A DNA stretch of 64,000 nucleotides from Polyporus tsugae. Lineage: Eukaryota > Basidiomycota > Agaricomycetes > Polyporales > Polyporaceae. Numbering within the stretch: position 1 is the first letter of the stretch; each line of letters starts with the position of its first letter. The notes under the pieces were generated by a model. It was not told where the DNA came from. It was given only the letters and a program-made list of their open reading frames with translations, and did no database searches. The stretch covers positions 620,001 to 684,000 of the forward strand of contig JAHRBS010000011.1 in assembly GCA_024305745.1 (NCBI GenBank), in the 5' to 3' direction. The position numbers were made by a program, and so were the translations under genes. Positions 45,051-57,739 of this stretch are shown one piece after another.

Positions 45051-45602
45051 GCCGCTCGAAGTTCCATTCCTCGCGTGCGATTCAAGTTTGGAGTAGAGGT
45101 GTTGCAGGGAGCTCAATTGTGGTCGGTCCGGCTGATAATTTGGTGCGCACGTTCCTTGTACCGTTATCTTGCGTCCCCCGGGCTTGCAACTGCTCCGTCT
45201 CCGTCATTTCCGGCTGCTCGCTCCTGCACTTCCGGTCCCACGCACTCCCAACCTCTCAATATCCGCACGTTCCCCTGGTCCTGTTGCCCTTCGTGCTGCC
45301 GCAGCTCATCACCGTCTCAACACGAACAAGGCTACTGCTGGCCACCGCAAGGTCCTCCAGGAGAAAGAGGAGCACTGCGTCGGCGACAGGATTGAGTTCC
45401 GGCGTAACTAAAGGTTTGCCTCACTTTTACCTACCTGGTCTAGGCTGCATTCCCACACCCGACAACAGCGGCAGGCTGCAGCTACCGCCATTGGTATGGA
45501 TCCTTCGGATGTCGGATATGTTATTGGTCGGTCACGTCGCTACCGTGGACTGTCAGAAGGTTTGTCACCCCACCCAGGCTGCGTGAGTATAGTGTTATAC
45601 TA

Positions 45603-46030
45603 ATGTTTTCCCTCTCAGGTTCGCCGCTCGCGGTGGTGCTGGCCCTCGTATTTGCAACCAAGCATATGACAAAAGAGAACCTTCTCGTCCGCATGCTCAG
45701 TTCCTTTGAGACCATGGCCAACGCATCCGTCGTCTGCACGGACACGACCGGCACGCTTACGGAGAATACCATGACCGTCGGCAGCGGGATCCACTGCAAA
45801 TTTACCATCGTAAGGACAACAAGGCGCATACGAACATGGATGAGCCGCTGATGCTTATGACTTCTCGATCGACCAGGAACAGATCAACGATACCCTTTCG
45901 GCGCCCGCGATCCGAAACCGCGCTCCTCAAGTTCGCGAAGGACAACGGTTGGGCCGAGTACAAGGAGCCGTGCGACTCCGCCGACATCGTCCAGATGATT
46001 CTCTTCTTGAGCAAGCGCCACTCGGAGCGA
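45603..46030 (+). pseudogene. Ca2+-ATPase phosphorylation/N-domain fragment, copy 2
   Basis: Encodes ATKHMTKENLLVRMLSSFET, then CTDTTGTLTEN and further on TALLKFAKDNGWAEYKEP and SADIVQM. This is the segment that normally precedes the 42955-45050 part, but it lies downstream of it. The invariant DKTGT motif reads DTTGT (Lys to Thr), which would abolish or greatly reduce activity. Confidence 0.8.
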
Positions 46031-46203
46031 CCAACGTGTCGACGCCTTCCATCCTCCCGTAGACACCCTCTCTGCAGCCTCTGCGTGTGCCCAACTCATC
46101 CTCCCCTCCCAGAATGCCAATGGCGGCAAACTGCACAACACCAGAGGCACTGGATACCACCTCTGCCAGTCCATGCGTGCCAATGCCCTTGGTCACCGTC
46201 ATT

Positions 46204-47200
46204 GTCCTGGTGGCTCCTTCCTCCGCCATGTCCACCACGCCTTGATCGCCCTGATCACCCTTGGCCCTTGTCCACCGAGTATGTCCTGCTTGAGTACAAG
46301 TCCAAGGTTACAATACCTTCACTTGTGGTGTTGGCACCCTTCGTCTGTTGGTTCGGGACCGAGCCGTCGACCTTAGTCTCGCTGTTGAGGAACCTCTTCA
46401 GCTTCTGCCATCGCAAGTTCAGTCTCAAGACCACCCACTACTCACGCTCATAAGTACTTTCATACATTCATACTCCCTTCTTGACATATTAGAAAGCCTA
46501 CCCGATCGTTGTAATGTATGCATCGCAGATCTCCTGTTTCGTACATTCATTCGCCGGCCGACCTGCAGTGCCACAACATTCCCAATGAGGTTGGCACTGT
46601 CTTAATTAACACCTGCACCGGCAACCGAAAGCGGTCAAGAGTTAGGGAAGCGCGTCTCTAGCTCGCGGCTGCTCGTGGCTGGACAGTGCCACGCTCATGG
46701 CCCATAGAACCGAACGTCATGTGGCTGCATGCGCGCCCAACATGACTTCAAGCTCGCGGCATAATGTCTCGCTCGCGGTTGCTCGCGGGCGCTCATCGGC
46801 GTTTTGGGAATTTGCTGATGAAGGAAACAGTGCCCGGTGCTGTCATCGCGTGAATCCAATTGCGACGCAGTCCTCAAATACGTAGCGGGGGTGGGCTTCA
46901 TCGCGCGTTAGCTGCGTGCGAGGCAACCCTGCAGGACTCGTACTGAGAACTAGGGGCATGGCGTCAGTGTTCAGGGTTGCGAGGACTTGCGACCAGGGGT
47001 GCTGCCAATGGGAAGAGTGAGGCCACGAAGTTTGGCCAATTCGGAAGGTGCTTACCTGCCCCGCCATGCTCGACCTGCGCCTCGACAGCTCAATCACCGT
47101 CCCCTGATCCATCCCCGTCTCGTCGGCTCAGTACTGGAGCGTACTCGCCGTACGGAAGCACATCGCAATTGTCCGATTTCAGCATGCTGTTGGCAGAAGA
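46204..47200. other. No gene recognised
   Basis: Low-quality ORFs only. GCTCGCGG-type phrases recur near 46660-46800. Confidence 0.4.
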
Positions 47201-47224
47201 TTCCTGACTTCTTCGTGTTAAAGA

Positions 47225-47560
47225 ACCCTGGCTGGCTGCCCGTGAACACCCGACGCTCTAGAATCCGCCCCACGACTGTTCGTGAACGCGAGGCGGCTGT
47301 GAACGCGACGCCCCATGCTGTGAACGCGCCGCCTGACTGCCATTGAACCCCAGACACCCCGCACAACGCCGGGAATGCGAGGCCCGACGCTCGAGAATAT
47401 GCTGCCCGACTGTCCATAAACGCGACCACAACGCTCGGGAATCCGTCGCCCGTGAACGCCAGGCCCAGCGGCTGACCGTTCGTGAACAACCGACAACGCG
47501 AGACAGCTGTGAATGCGCCGCCCGACTGCTGATCGTCCGTGAACATCCGACACCCGCGAT
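47225..47560. repeat. Degenerate minisatellite, about 22-24 bp unit
   Basis: Units close to GTGAACGCGCCGCCCGACTG recur ten or so times with substitutions and length changes (for example near 47298, 47320, 47448, 47510). Long minus-strand ORFs here arise from the repeat. Confidence 0.65.
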
Positions 47561-47908
47561 AGAACCCATTTGCCTCGGAACATCCCTAACTAAAGGTTGG
47601 GGAGCACTGTTGACAATTTCGCATCAGACATAGGGCGACCGGGGCGCGGAGACATGGCGTAGCAGGATGGAATGCAAAGCAGAGGTAGGGGACTCACCGA
47701 CACCATCCCTAGACACCGTGATAAGAGGGCGGGAGCTCCCGCCATGCCTGCACCCATGCCATGTTGGGACTACCTCAAGCAAGACCAGGGCGTCGATTCG
47801 CCCCTCCGGAGGTACCGGGATCTGATGAGTAGTATGAAAAATATTGCCAGCTGTTAACCAAGACCAGCGTGAGCACCCAGGAAGCACTTACCTTGCCCGT
47901 CAAGGCAG

Positions 47909-50000
47909 TTATATACGCCTAATGTCCCGGCGTGGGGCAGTCCTGTAAAAAAACGCCGTGCTGACATTGATGTAGGCGTTCTGGGGCAAGCCTCGAACAG
48001 CAGGACATCGGCCAGAGGTCGCATTCGACGGAGCCCGCTTGTGAACCTCGGCACCGCTGGCGCCAAGACGAGCAATTCTGCAGAGCCTGTCGAACAACCA
48101 CAGCCAAGAATCCAATGCCGGGTTCCTCCAGGACATGGCAAGAATACGATACCGCCTCCTGCCGTTCGACTGATGGTCGGACTCATCCGAGCTCATGCCA
48201 TGGGGTCCAAGCTCGCGAAGGATTCCCAAATGGGTTTGCAACTCGGGATAGAACATCGCAACCACGAGTCGTCGCTGCCAAAGCTTGGGATCCTTCAACT
48301 CAGCGTATGCATACCCTGTAACAATACTGTACGTACCTCACGCTGCCACGACGACCTGCGCGCGCCTTTCTTCTTCTGGTCCTAAGCAGCCTTGCCCGCC
48401 AGAGTCTCCTTGTAACGCGAACAGAGGTACTTCAGGTGCCTCTTGAAGGCTTTCTCGACAACCTCGGGGTCCACCGCGGGGTTAGACACAGTGAAGAGTT
48501 GGACAAATCGACCACAGAAAGGTTCCAACCGGAGCCTGGGGTGGACGCCAGGTCCGGGCGGATGTGGCCGGCTGTACACGCAGGCTGACCTAGGTCGGCG
48601 TCGAACGCTGCAAGTTCGTCATCGTCTGCCATGTACTCGACGTGAAAGTTGTCCTTCGGTGATTTGCGGTGCATCAACTTCCGAGTAACATCCCGAATTT
48701 GAGCCTGTGTAGCTAGCATGAATCGACTGCTGTCTAGCCCGAAAGGGAGGGCACGCACCGAAAATGAAACTTGTTTGGGGTCACGGTTGGCTGGGAGCTC
48801 CGTCGGCTTTGGGTCGCGCGCCACTCTCCGCCTCAGTCGACGCGCTGAGGCCGGATTGACGTTGGCGCTCCCAGCAGGCTCCTGATGACCATCAGAACGT
48901 GGTTGACCCCACCCGCGAGCTTGCATGGTCGAGAAAAACTTGATTTGCTAGTCGACCAGGGCAACGAGCCAGCCCATATTATGGTTCAGCTGGTTCAGCG
49001 ACTACTGTATGCCGGCGACGTCGGTTGGTGTGGCAAACGTCTGATGGGACGTAAGCAGCGAACTATAACACGATCCAAGAAGAGGACTCACTGAAGCATG
49101 TGGGTGTGGGGCCCCTCGCTGACGAGTAGCATTCGGTTCAGTGCGACCGTTAGCGGAAAGGGACGAGCATTCCGGTTACGCTTGGACAATGTTGGCCTAT
49201 CTCTTTCCATGTCGGTATCCCATTCTTCGTCTGCATGTGAAACGTGTTCCTTTCTCTTCTTTCCTGGCATGAAGCTGCAGACACGTTAGCGACGATGATC
49301 GGATTTCTTTCATTATAGTCTACATACCCTCCAGGCACATATGGATGTAGGGTGTTAGAAGGGACTAGGTGGTGGGGATTGCTGTTCGCAGGCGCCAGTG
49401 CCGTCGTCAGCTTTGGCGTCGTCTGAGTCGACAAGCTGTGTCTTACCTATGCGTCTCCTAACAACGCTCCTCCCGCCGGTTGCGCGATCAAGCCTCTGGG
49501 CACTGAGTCGTAAGCGTGTCAGCACTCGTGTCGGCGTGACGTACCTTCGACTTGCCCTCCAGCCACTTGCGCCGTCGGGTCGCCAGGACCTCCAGTCAAA
49601 CCCCCAGACCCTGATGGCCAACATTTCAACATTTGCATCCGAGTTATCGTGAATGGAGACAATGTGGCATACCTCGAACTTGCCCTGCAACGTTCGCAGC
49701 TCCTTGTGTTGTCGAGACTCCAGGGCCCGATGAGTCTGTCGTTGTCAGCGTTCATGTCGCCATTGTGCTGAATGGACGCTGTCCTACTCATGGCGCGCCA
49801 AGCCTGAGGTGGATCAGTCGCATAACCGCGCGACGACTGAAGATCAGACGAACCTGGAGGTGTACCTGGAGGCGTAGTGCTTTGAACAATATAGGAAGCG
49901 GACATCTGTCGGGTCTTGAACCGGGCCGAGACATGATTTTCAGTGACAAAGATGTGTGCTACAACACAGGATACATACCAATTGCATACCAATGATTCCA
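47909..50000 (-). pseudogene. HGMSSDES-family gene with four TAG stops
   Basis: Multi-exon minus-strand gene. The N-terminal exon starts near 49920 (MSASYIVQSTTPPGTPP), followed by Gly/Ser/Pro-rich exons, then a 49278-49100 exon with a basic cluster (MPGKKRKEHVSHADEEWDTD), then helical sequence, and a last exon with ILRELGPHGMSSDESDHQ and a basic tail. The HGMSSDES motif marks a lineage-specific agaricomycete family of unknown function. In-frame TAG codons are at 49449-49447, 49004-49002, 48950-48948 and 48384-48382. Confidence 0.5.
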
Positions 50001-50569
50001 TTTGCGCTCATGGTTGTGACGTTCTCAGCATCAGAGGAACTCATTGCGAGATTGAGTGGATAGGTATGAAGTGCTGGGTATGGAGAGAAGTCTGTAGGTA
50101 GACGTGGATCGGACGTCGTTGAAAATATATAGGTGGGTGCAGGATTAAGGGCCTTTGTTGGACTGCCGCATCAAAAAGGTGCCACGCGATTACAGTGACT
50201 GGCCGAGTGGCACAGGGCGAGAGGCCGACGAGCGAGAGTGTGCGCACAAAGCAAGCAAAGCCTCGTGTTGGGGGTTGGGTGGATAGTAGTCGGCGAGTGT
50301 GGGGAAGAAATGCACGGGCCAAGCGCCCTATGCTTAGCTAACCATCGATCCGCCGAGATCATGCGTGATCGGGCACTTGACACGACAGTCACCGTCAAAC
50401 ACAATATATCATTCGTGAACATACAGTACAGAACTCTTCACTTGGATTCGAACGGACAACAGGCCTACTAGGGAGCACCGCTTCAATTGAGAACATGCCT
50501 ATTGTCGTGACCCATAAGGAATAAGCACATCATTTTGTCTCTACACATCCACAATCGCATCTTCCTCTT

Positions 50570-51686
50570 TCACCACAATGAAGTTCTAATACCTTTACCT
50601 TTATCTGCAGCCGCTCCAGACGCCGTTTCGGCTTCCTTCTGAGTGAATGGAACGATTAGACACGCTCGCCAGTACAGATACACGCAATGACTCACGTTTA
50701 GAGACGATATATCTTCATACTGCGAACGCGATCGCTTACCCAACATGGATGGACTGGATCTCAAAGGGGACGCGTTGGGTGGGCCGCTTTCGGCAACGAC
50801 CGTTCTCGCGGGCACCACACCAATGTTCTGGAGACAGACTTCAAAATGCATTAGGTGATACTCAACTTCAGGAACAGTGCATCCACCCACCTAGAGGCCC
50901 GTAACGAAACTCGAAAATGACCGCCCCCTCGTTCATTAGATGCATGTCAAATGGTGGCGTGCTCGGGATGGTAGGCGAATGGCCTCCACCGACTCCACTG
51001 GCTTGAACTTCGTCGTGAAGGCTACCAAGTCATGTGAGCTCACAAGCCAAGGGACCGGAGTATGAACTGACGAAATACAGTGCATATCAGACCGCGGTGA
51101 CGGACTGACGTTGCCGCACAATGGTCCACCAACGAAAGTCAAAGTCGGAGTGCTTTGGACATAGCAGATGGGGACGATAGTCACCCGAATGGTCCCGAAG
51201 TCCCGGCGTGCCATGGCGTCCGCACTAGTGAACTGGGAGTCTGTATATTCTGTAATATGAAGGTTTTAGTCCGGATGGTGAGAAAATGTGGGGGCAACAT
51301 ACGAAGACGGGGAACATTGGAAAAGACGAAGGGCCGGATGGAATTTGCACCAGAGACGACGCCGCAAAGCTGTCCACCATCCGTACCCCGCATCGAAAGG
51401 TGTTGATGGACCAGCACGCCATCCATGCGAATCGAAATGGAAAGAAGGCTCTGGGGAACAAGGTGACGCCAGTTGACACTGAAGACCTGCAAGAGACCAA
51501 TATTCAACGACTCAGCACAGATGCATGTCCCGGAGCGTGGTCACCGACCTTATCTTTCTCGCTCATTAGGTATGCCATAGCCATGTTGGCAGAGGGGTCG
51601 CGAGCACCGGGGATCGACGGCGCTAGCTCTGGTACAGCCTGCACACCGTCGTAGGCAATCCAAACCTCGTGGTTTCGAAAAAGCAT
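50570..51686 (-). CDS. DUF7918-type protein, paralogue B (289 aa)
   Basis: Six exons: 51686-51549, 51486-51303, 51249-51072, 51021-50891, 50865-50696 and 50638-50570, total 870 nt, all phases consistent. Same motifs as paralogue A. Compared with A, the last exon has an indel that shifts the frame, giving a shorter tail (IRTSLW then stop); the sequence after the stop still resembles A's last codons. Otherwise intact. Confidence 0.73.
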
Positions 51687-51889
51687 GGCGGAGTAGGGGA
51701 TCGGCTGACTGCTGGGAGGTCAAGCGGAAGATAACGAACCTATTTATGCGACAAGGTGCCACACGATCTTGCTATTTGGGCTGCACTGACGATGCTGGAA
51801 CATTACGACGTGGCTTTGCCACCAGTGCCCCCAAAGTGTGGGTTCTCCGCCCCGAATGGTGCGCCTCCATACACCGACGGAACCGCCGC

Positions 51890-52180
51890 GCAGTCATGAG
51901 CGTGGCCCGTGGGCTTGCGATGACGTGCAACTACAAAAGACAAGATTCAGTGGAGATAGCCAGGATCTGAGGGCGGACGAGGACTCAGTACTACGTGCGA
52001 CCGGCAGGCGTCAAACCCAACGAGGCAATCTCGATTGGACTCGGCTCGCCGCGGCAGGGAGCGGGCGAGCCAGCGGTGTCGCGTCTGGGAAGTGGAATGG
52101 GCGCGAGATTCAGAAAGATGCCAGCAACGTCGGAGGCCTGGAACTCACCGGAGCCGGCCGCGAGCGGGTGTGTAACACCT
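51890..52180. repeat. Upstream part of the duplicated segment, copy B
   Basis: Counterpart of 31880-32230. Identity is patchy and lower than in the exons. Confidence 0.6.
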
Positions 52181-52608
52181 CGGGGTCCGAGACACAGGAT
52201 GGGGCCCAAGACCGTCCGACTGTACATCCTTTGTTAACTCAGGATCCTCCCAGTGAAAGTCGTCCAGAAGATTTGGGAATTGGACCCTTGCCATCAAACT
52301 TTCGCCAGGACGGAAAGGTTTTGGAAAGGCACCAATCTGAGTCGGGAAAGTGCATTACGCCTACTGTCGGGCCCAAGGAAAGGCGCCTTTTCAAAGACTT
52401 TCCTCTTGTATGAAAGATCTAGGTATTTCTCAAGCCTTTCTTCACTGCGGAGAAGTCGATTTCTTTGCGGTGCTTAAAAGGTTCGCTGCTCGCCTCTGGA
52501 GCCCCATCCCCCTCTCCCTATGGCTCTCTTCAAGCGAGTCGTTTACGCCACCGCTCTCCGAAACAGTTCCTCACATTACATTTCAGCGCAGCGAAGATTG
52601 ACATATCT

Positions 52609-53141
52609 ATGTCCGACGTCTTCGTGACGGACGACTCCCTCAAGAACACCCCTCCGCAGCGCGTCCACCTCTTGGTGGCGGAGTATGCCGAACACAAGCG
52701 TAAGTGTTGTGTTCTATTTACAAACATTTCACTCAACTCATCCCTACGTGTCGCGAAGATGCTCTTGTGGTGTGCGAGTTGACCGAGTTGAGCAAGGATG
52801 CTAACGTTTGTGCAGACCCCCCGACGATCTTGTACTCGGTCGGGTTTCCGAACGAGCTGCTGTCCTTCACCTTTGAGCAGGTGAGGGAATTTGCTTTTAC
52901 TCTCCCTTCAGGTTTCCTCATACATCTCCGCGCATAGGCAAACATGAAGGTCATCGTCTCCGCTGAACTCACAGCATCCTTCGCCACCTTCGTGAAATGC
53001 GCCGACTTCTGGGAAGTCGTGCGCATCGTCGCGGAAGCTCAGGCTGCCGAAGCGGTTCACTGCGCGAATATCAAACAGCTTTTGAAGGACGTGATGTTCA
53101 CAATTCCGACTCTCACTCTGCTTCCGGCTACTGCAGCTTAG
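52609..53141 (+). CDS. Small three-exon gene (138 aa), unknown
   Basis: Exons 52609-52699, 52759-52880 and 52938-53141, total 417 nt, phases agree. Starts MSDVFVTDDS; C-terminal half is helical and Ala/Val-rich (ELTASFATFVKCADFWEVV). Inside exon 2 there is a second intron-like stretch (GTGTGCG to a CTAAC box and GCAG), but removing it breaks the frame. No family recognised. Confidence 0.5.
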
Positions 53142-55990
53142 GACGCTACGCACAGGAATGAATGGTGGTGGATGGTGTGGCGAATGCTGTGTTGTGTCGA
53201 TGTAGTCTCTTTTCTGTCCATTAACAAGGAAGAAATGTATGCATGTGTCGGTGATATTCGAGCAAGACGCGCACCATTGTGACATTCGTAAACTGCCAGC
53301 TCTCCTCGCGTTCGCAAACACGAACACGCAATGCACCGAAGCGGAACGCAGACCCCAGCCTGTACCGTCTGTCTTCGCAGGCACCCAACTCGTCTTCCGC
53401 GTGGCAGATGCACAGCTCAGATGCACAGCTTTTTGCGCGTGTCGCGCGTCGCTCGTCGCTCAGAACGTGGCCGATCATGAAGATCGCTGCGCTCCCGCTC
53501 CCGCTCCCGGAGGTGTGCCCTTGCTGGCGTTGTGGTCCTGGCTCGACCGTGTGTTCTTCAGCCTTGTTGAAATCTCCCGCCCGCAGCGAGGACCAGCCCC
53601 TTTCTGTTCAATGATGAATCAAATATATTGACTTGTAAAATATACATAAACAACAGCACTACAAGATGTATGGTGAGCAGGTTGGAGCCATGCGCCAAAA
53701 ACGACAACATCGTGTGGATAGGATCAGATGTTGAGGAGGAATGCATTTGGGGCGACGAAAGCCCGTGCGAGAATCTGGGCTGAGGGACCGCAGGCGATAC
53801 GTAGAGGGGCGGGAGGTAAGGGGGATACACTCCTAAGACGACTGGACGGATGATGGGTGATGAGGACGATGGAAGTGCAAGGGGAGAGCGCAACGAGTCG
53901 ACAACTGTGTCGACCATCGCCGCCTGGCTCGTGCGTTGCTGCCAGGTAAATCTCATGGGTACCACTAAACGGCGCGACGGCGACCAGCAGAGGGAGCAGG
54001 ATGCGGCGGCAGAGACCAGAGACTTTGAACATCGAATTGATGGTGGGGCCAGTAGCGGCGTGGACGTTAAGGTCAGCGGAGTTAAGCATGACGCGGGGTA
54101 AGCACGGAGTGCCGCTATCGAGGGTGATTAGCATGGGGAGAAGGACGGCGAGATGGCCCGACAAAATACGCACGAGGGCGAGCTAGTCCATCAAACTGGC
54201 GCGGGTCTCATTGCAGACGGTCTCGGAGAGCGCGGAGGCGTAGCGAGCGAGCGAGCCGGCAGTTTCGTGGGCACGGCTGGGGAGACCGAGCCGTTCGACT
54301 CATGCGGCGGATGGGGAGAGAAGAGGTGCATGGAGGAAGAGGACGGTGATGGTGGAGCAGGACGAGGGAGGAGAAGGTGGTCGCGCATTTGTGGGGATTG
54401 TAGTGGCCTCGGCTTGCAGGGGCTCGTACTTGTGCGACAGTGGCAGCCCAACCTGGATGTGAGGTCCAACGGGCGGATTCCGATGGCGGATCCTCGTGCG
54501 TTCGACCGCGGCGGTCCTCCTCTCTCCATCGTCTGGCGCCCGCTTTTTGCTTCCCACCCGCCTCGGTCGCCCTCGGGCGACCATGCCAGCTTGATGTCGT
54601 CCTCGCTCGATCGCCAGGGATGGTCGACGGTGGGTGTCATGGGAAGCGCTTCTCCTTGGGAAAGCTCCACCGTCCACGCGTAGTAAGGGTCGACACAGGC
54701 ACGGGGCGGGGTTAGTAGGGTTGGGGTCTACAGGCTCGCCGCTGGCAGGGGTTCACCGGCCTCCCCGCTCGAGCCGTCGTGCACGCACTGAGCGGGATCG
54801 AGGTTGATTCATTGAGCGACGCGGAGGACACAGTGGCCCAACCGGGACGGAATCAGGAGGGGAGACGGGCGATGCCGCTTAGGCGGAGGTGCCATGGGCC
54901 GATCTTGGCGACGTTTCTGTGCACGCATTGAGGGCGTGAGAGGTGGACTCCGGTGCAGGACTGGTCAGCGCCGTAAGTACTGTATGGGGTCTCGGAGGGA
55001 TCGATCTGGGTGATCGTAGCGATGGCAAGCTCGTTAGTACAGGTCTCCGGCCACAAAATTTACGGGTATTTACTCGCTGACAGCAATCTAGCATGGGCCC
55101 CGTTCCTCCTACTCGCCGCGCGGTTCTCCTGTCAGGCACGCTCCCAGATGCCAGCACCCAATTGCATCAGTGAGCGCCCCAGCGAACTTCATGCCCGCGA
55201 CCCGCTGGGTGTGCTGCAGCAGCTCCTGGTACATCGTGAAGCTATCGGCCTCGATCTCCGCGAGCGTCGTCTTCGCGAGGAGGTGGCCCGGCATGACGCA
55301 GCCGAACAGTTGGCGTAGCGCAGCCCGTTCAAATCGCGGAACCATGGTGGAATTTTCTCACCGAGCTCTAGCATGGTGACTGAAGGAGGCGCAGGGAAGA
55401 GGTTCAAGTTCGGGTTCAGGTGGTTGGGGCAGCACCTCTGTGGACGTCGCCGGAGATGGCGGAGTTCGACGATGACCCGAAGAAAGGTAGAGAGGACTCA
55501 CCAGGCTCGTGGAAGTTGTATTTGAACGTTGAGTATTTCGGTGGAGGGAGGTCACCTTGAGAGAGCACATCGTGGAAGATGTCGATGAACCCTGTTGTTG
55601 CCGAGACGGGGAACTTTCGGGATGATTTTAGCTGCGCGATCGCGATTTCGGGATGTCTGAGCCGTCTTTCCGCGCAAGCTGGAGTTACGACGCTGGGAAG
55701 ATTGTGGTTGTTGAGGAGGGGGGTCGGATGTCGTGATGGGTACGTCGAGATCGCGCGTGGTTAGACAGTCGACTGAGGAAGGAAGAGTGCGTGCCGGCAT
55801 TATGGGGGCAAAGGTCAAAAGTTGTCGGCAGTGGTAGAAGTTTTCGACGCTCGGAGGGAGGGTTGGCGGTGATAGTTGTCGCAGTCGTAGTTGGTTGGAC
55901 CACCATCGTTCGAAGGCGCTCACCTTCGACTTGGCACGGGTTTGTGCTGCGTCGGGCCACCCGGCGCGGTTGTCAAACAACCCCACTTTG
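53142..55990 (-). other. Probable minus-strand coding fragments, unresolved
   Basis: Several minus-strand frames look protein-like: 55345-55109 (LLAKTTLAEIEADSFTMYQE), a 55056-54853 Cys/His-containing stretch, and 54173-53724 with a hydrophobic segment (ILLPLLVAVAPF). Exon joins could not be fixed, and a single gene or two decayed genes are both possible. Confidence 0.3.
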
Positions 55991-57700
55991 GTGGCCGGGG
56001 TCCTGATTTAGGGTTGGTACTGCGTGTAAATTGACAAAAACTCAGCTAGGAGATATGTACCCTTCACAGGTAAGTAGGCTCTCCAATGACCCCTACCCGA
56101 ATTTATCGGCTCGAGATGTAGGTAGGCCCCCACCACACAATTACCTTGACGCTGCTCCCGCACATGGTCTGGGCCTGGCCGGCGGTCCCACAGAATGACG
56201 TAGTCGGCGTCTGCAGGCAGGCCCGGCCGGAGTTTCTGTGGCGGCCAGAGAAGGTGGCGGTGGCGGGATGATATCAATCCCGCATCTCGGAACGCCGTCG
56301 CGCCCGCCGCCCAAATGCGGTCGTCATGTCGGGAAATGCCCAGAACGAGCAACGCGCACTCTATTTGCCTTTGGTGCCCTCATTCTTGTCTTCATTTACT
56401 TCCATATATAATCTCTGCTACATACTTTGTTACTGCGGAGTGCAATGAATATTCTAACCTTGATTATCACCCGTGGATGGAGAATGGGACATGCGGTGCA
56501 GTAGTTACATATGGGAATTCGCTCACCGGCCAGTTAATGAGAAATGGGGGTCAGTGGTCTATCACACCCAGTATTCTCTGTTCCATGGTATCCAGTTCAA
56601 TCCGGGAGGGTGCCGTTTTTTTAGAGGCTTTTCGGCCGCCCACTCAAACATACTGCAATCCTTGCGCTAATAGCATCCAGTAATCAGATGTATGTATCGA
56701 TTTCTTTCGACTATGCAACACCCTTGCAAGCCTTTTCTCCCTTGGGAACACAGGACGCCAGCGACGGGTACAATCGTTGGGTCGGGTCACAGGGCGCGTT
56801 CCCACGGCGGACATCGACTTCGCGACTCTTCGCGACTTCGAGCTTCCTTCCTCCGACGTCTTCGAGTGCCAACTGCTGTCTTCGCTCAACATCCCCGGTC
56901 CTTTCCCGCAGCCATCAGTGACGCCATTCTGTGGGACGGCCGACCAGCCATGGTCTGGTGCCCGGTTGTTGCCGGACAATGCGCCATATTCGGGTTTTCG
57001 GTTGCAATGATGCAACGTTGTTGTACACATGGGTTGCCGATATGTATATGAGCTGTTGTGATGCGTATAAGGTGACATGCGCTCATGCACTGGCACATCA
57101 CAACATCCTATGCGACGTTGGTTCTTTCACCCCTGGCCTCATGGCGTCCGCCGCTTGCTCCCACTTGCTCCCATCGCGGTTCCCCTCCTTCGTATATGCA
57201 CTTCGCACTGTTGTCGACCGCAAACTCTGCACATCCGCGGCGGTTGTCAGACTCCAAACTCTTCTCGTGTTTCGCTTTCGCTAGCCACGACCTATCATTT
57301 ACCACTGATGTGATGCGCATCTCCGGTTTCATCACGCCCATGTCATTATTCTCATGCATGCGTGTTGAAACTCCTGTCAGTATAATATAGCGCGGGTGTT
57401 GAAACTTCGTGTGTAGATGGCTCTAAAGTTATATGTGCAATTCATCATTTCATTTCCAGACGCGATCTGACTTTCCATATCTCAGCCAATTGCGGAGGAC
57501 GGCAGGGTCCCAGGCAATTCAAGCAAGGTTCGGCCGGCATCGTCAGATGATAGGCAAGAAGCTCGGTGAGATGTCATGCAATTCTCTGCCGCAGGAAGCA
57601 CACTGACGGCCGGCTTTGTCGATGCCGTTACGAATTTGACATTACCCGGAGAACACTGGTGCTCTTGCAAGTCAGGACACGGCAGCCCCTGGATGGTACT
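55991..57700. other. No gene recognised
   Basis: Short frames on both strands without convincing splice-linked coding sequence. A plus-strand frame at 56777-57010 (DIDFATLRDFELPSSDVFEC) has some protein character. Confidence 0.3.
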
Positions 57701-57739
57701 CCCAGAGACCTTTTGTGGCCCACAATGGCTCAAGAGACA

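Noticed and set aside
52759..52806. Extra intron in exon 2 of the 138-aa gene (GTGTGCG ... CTAAC ... GCAG)
   Set aside because: Removing it breaks the reading frame of the following exon; the unspliced frame is consistent.
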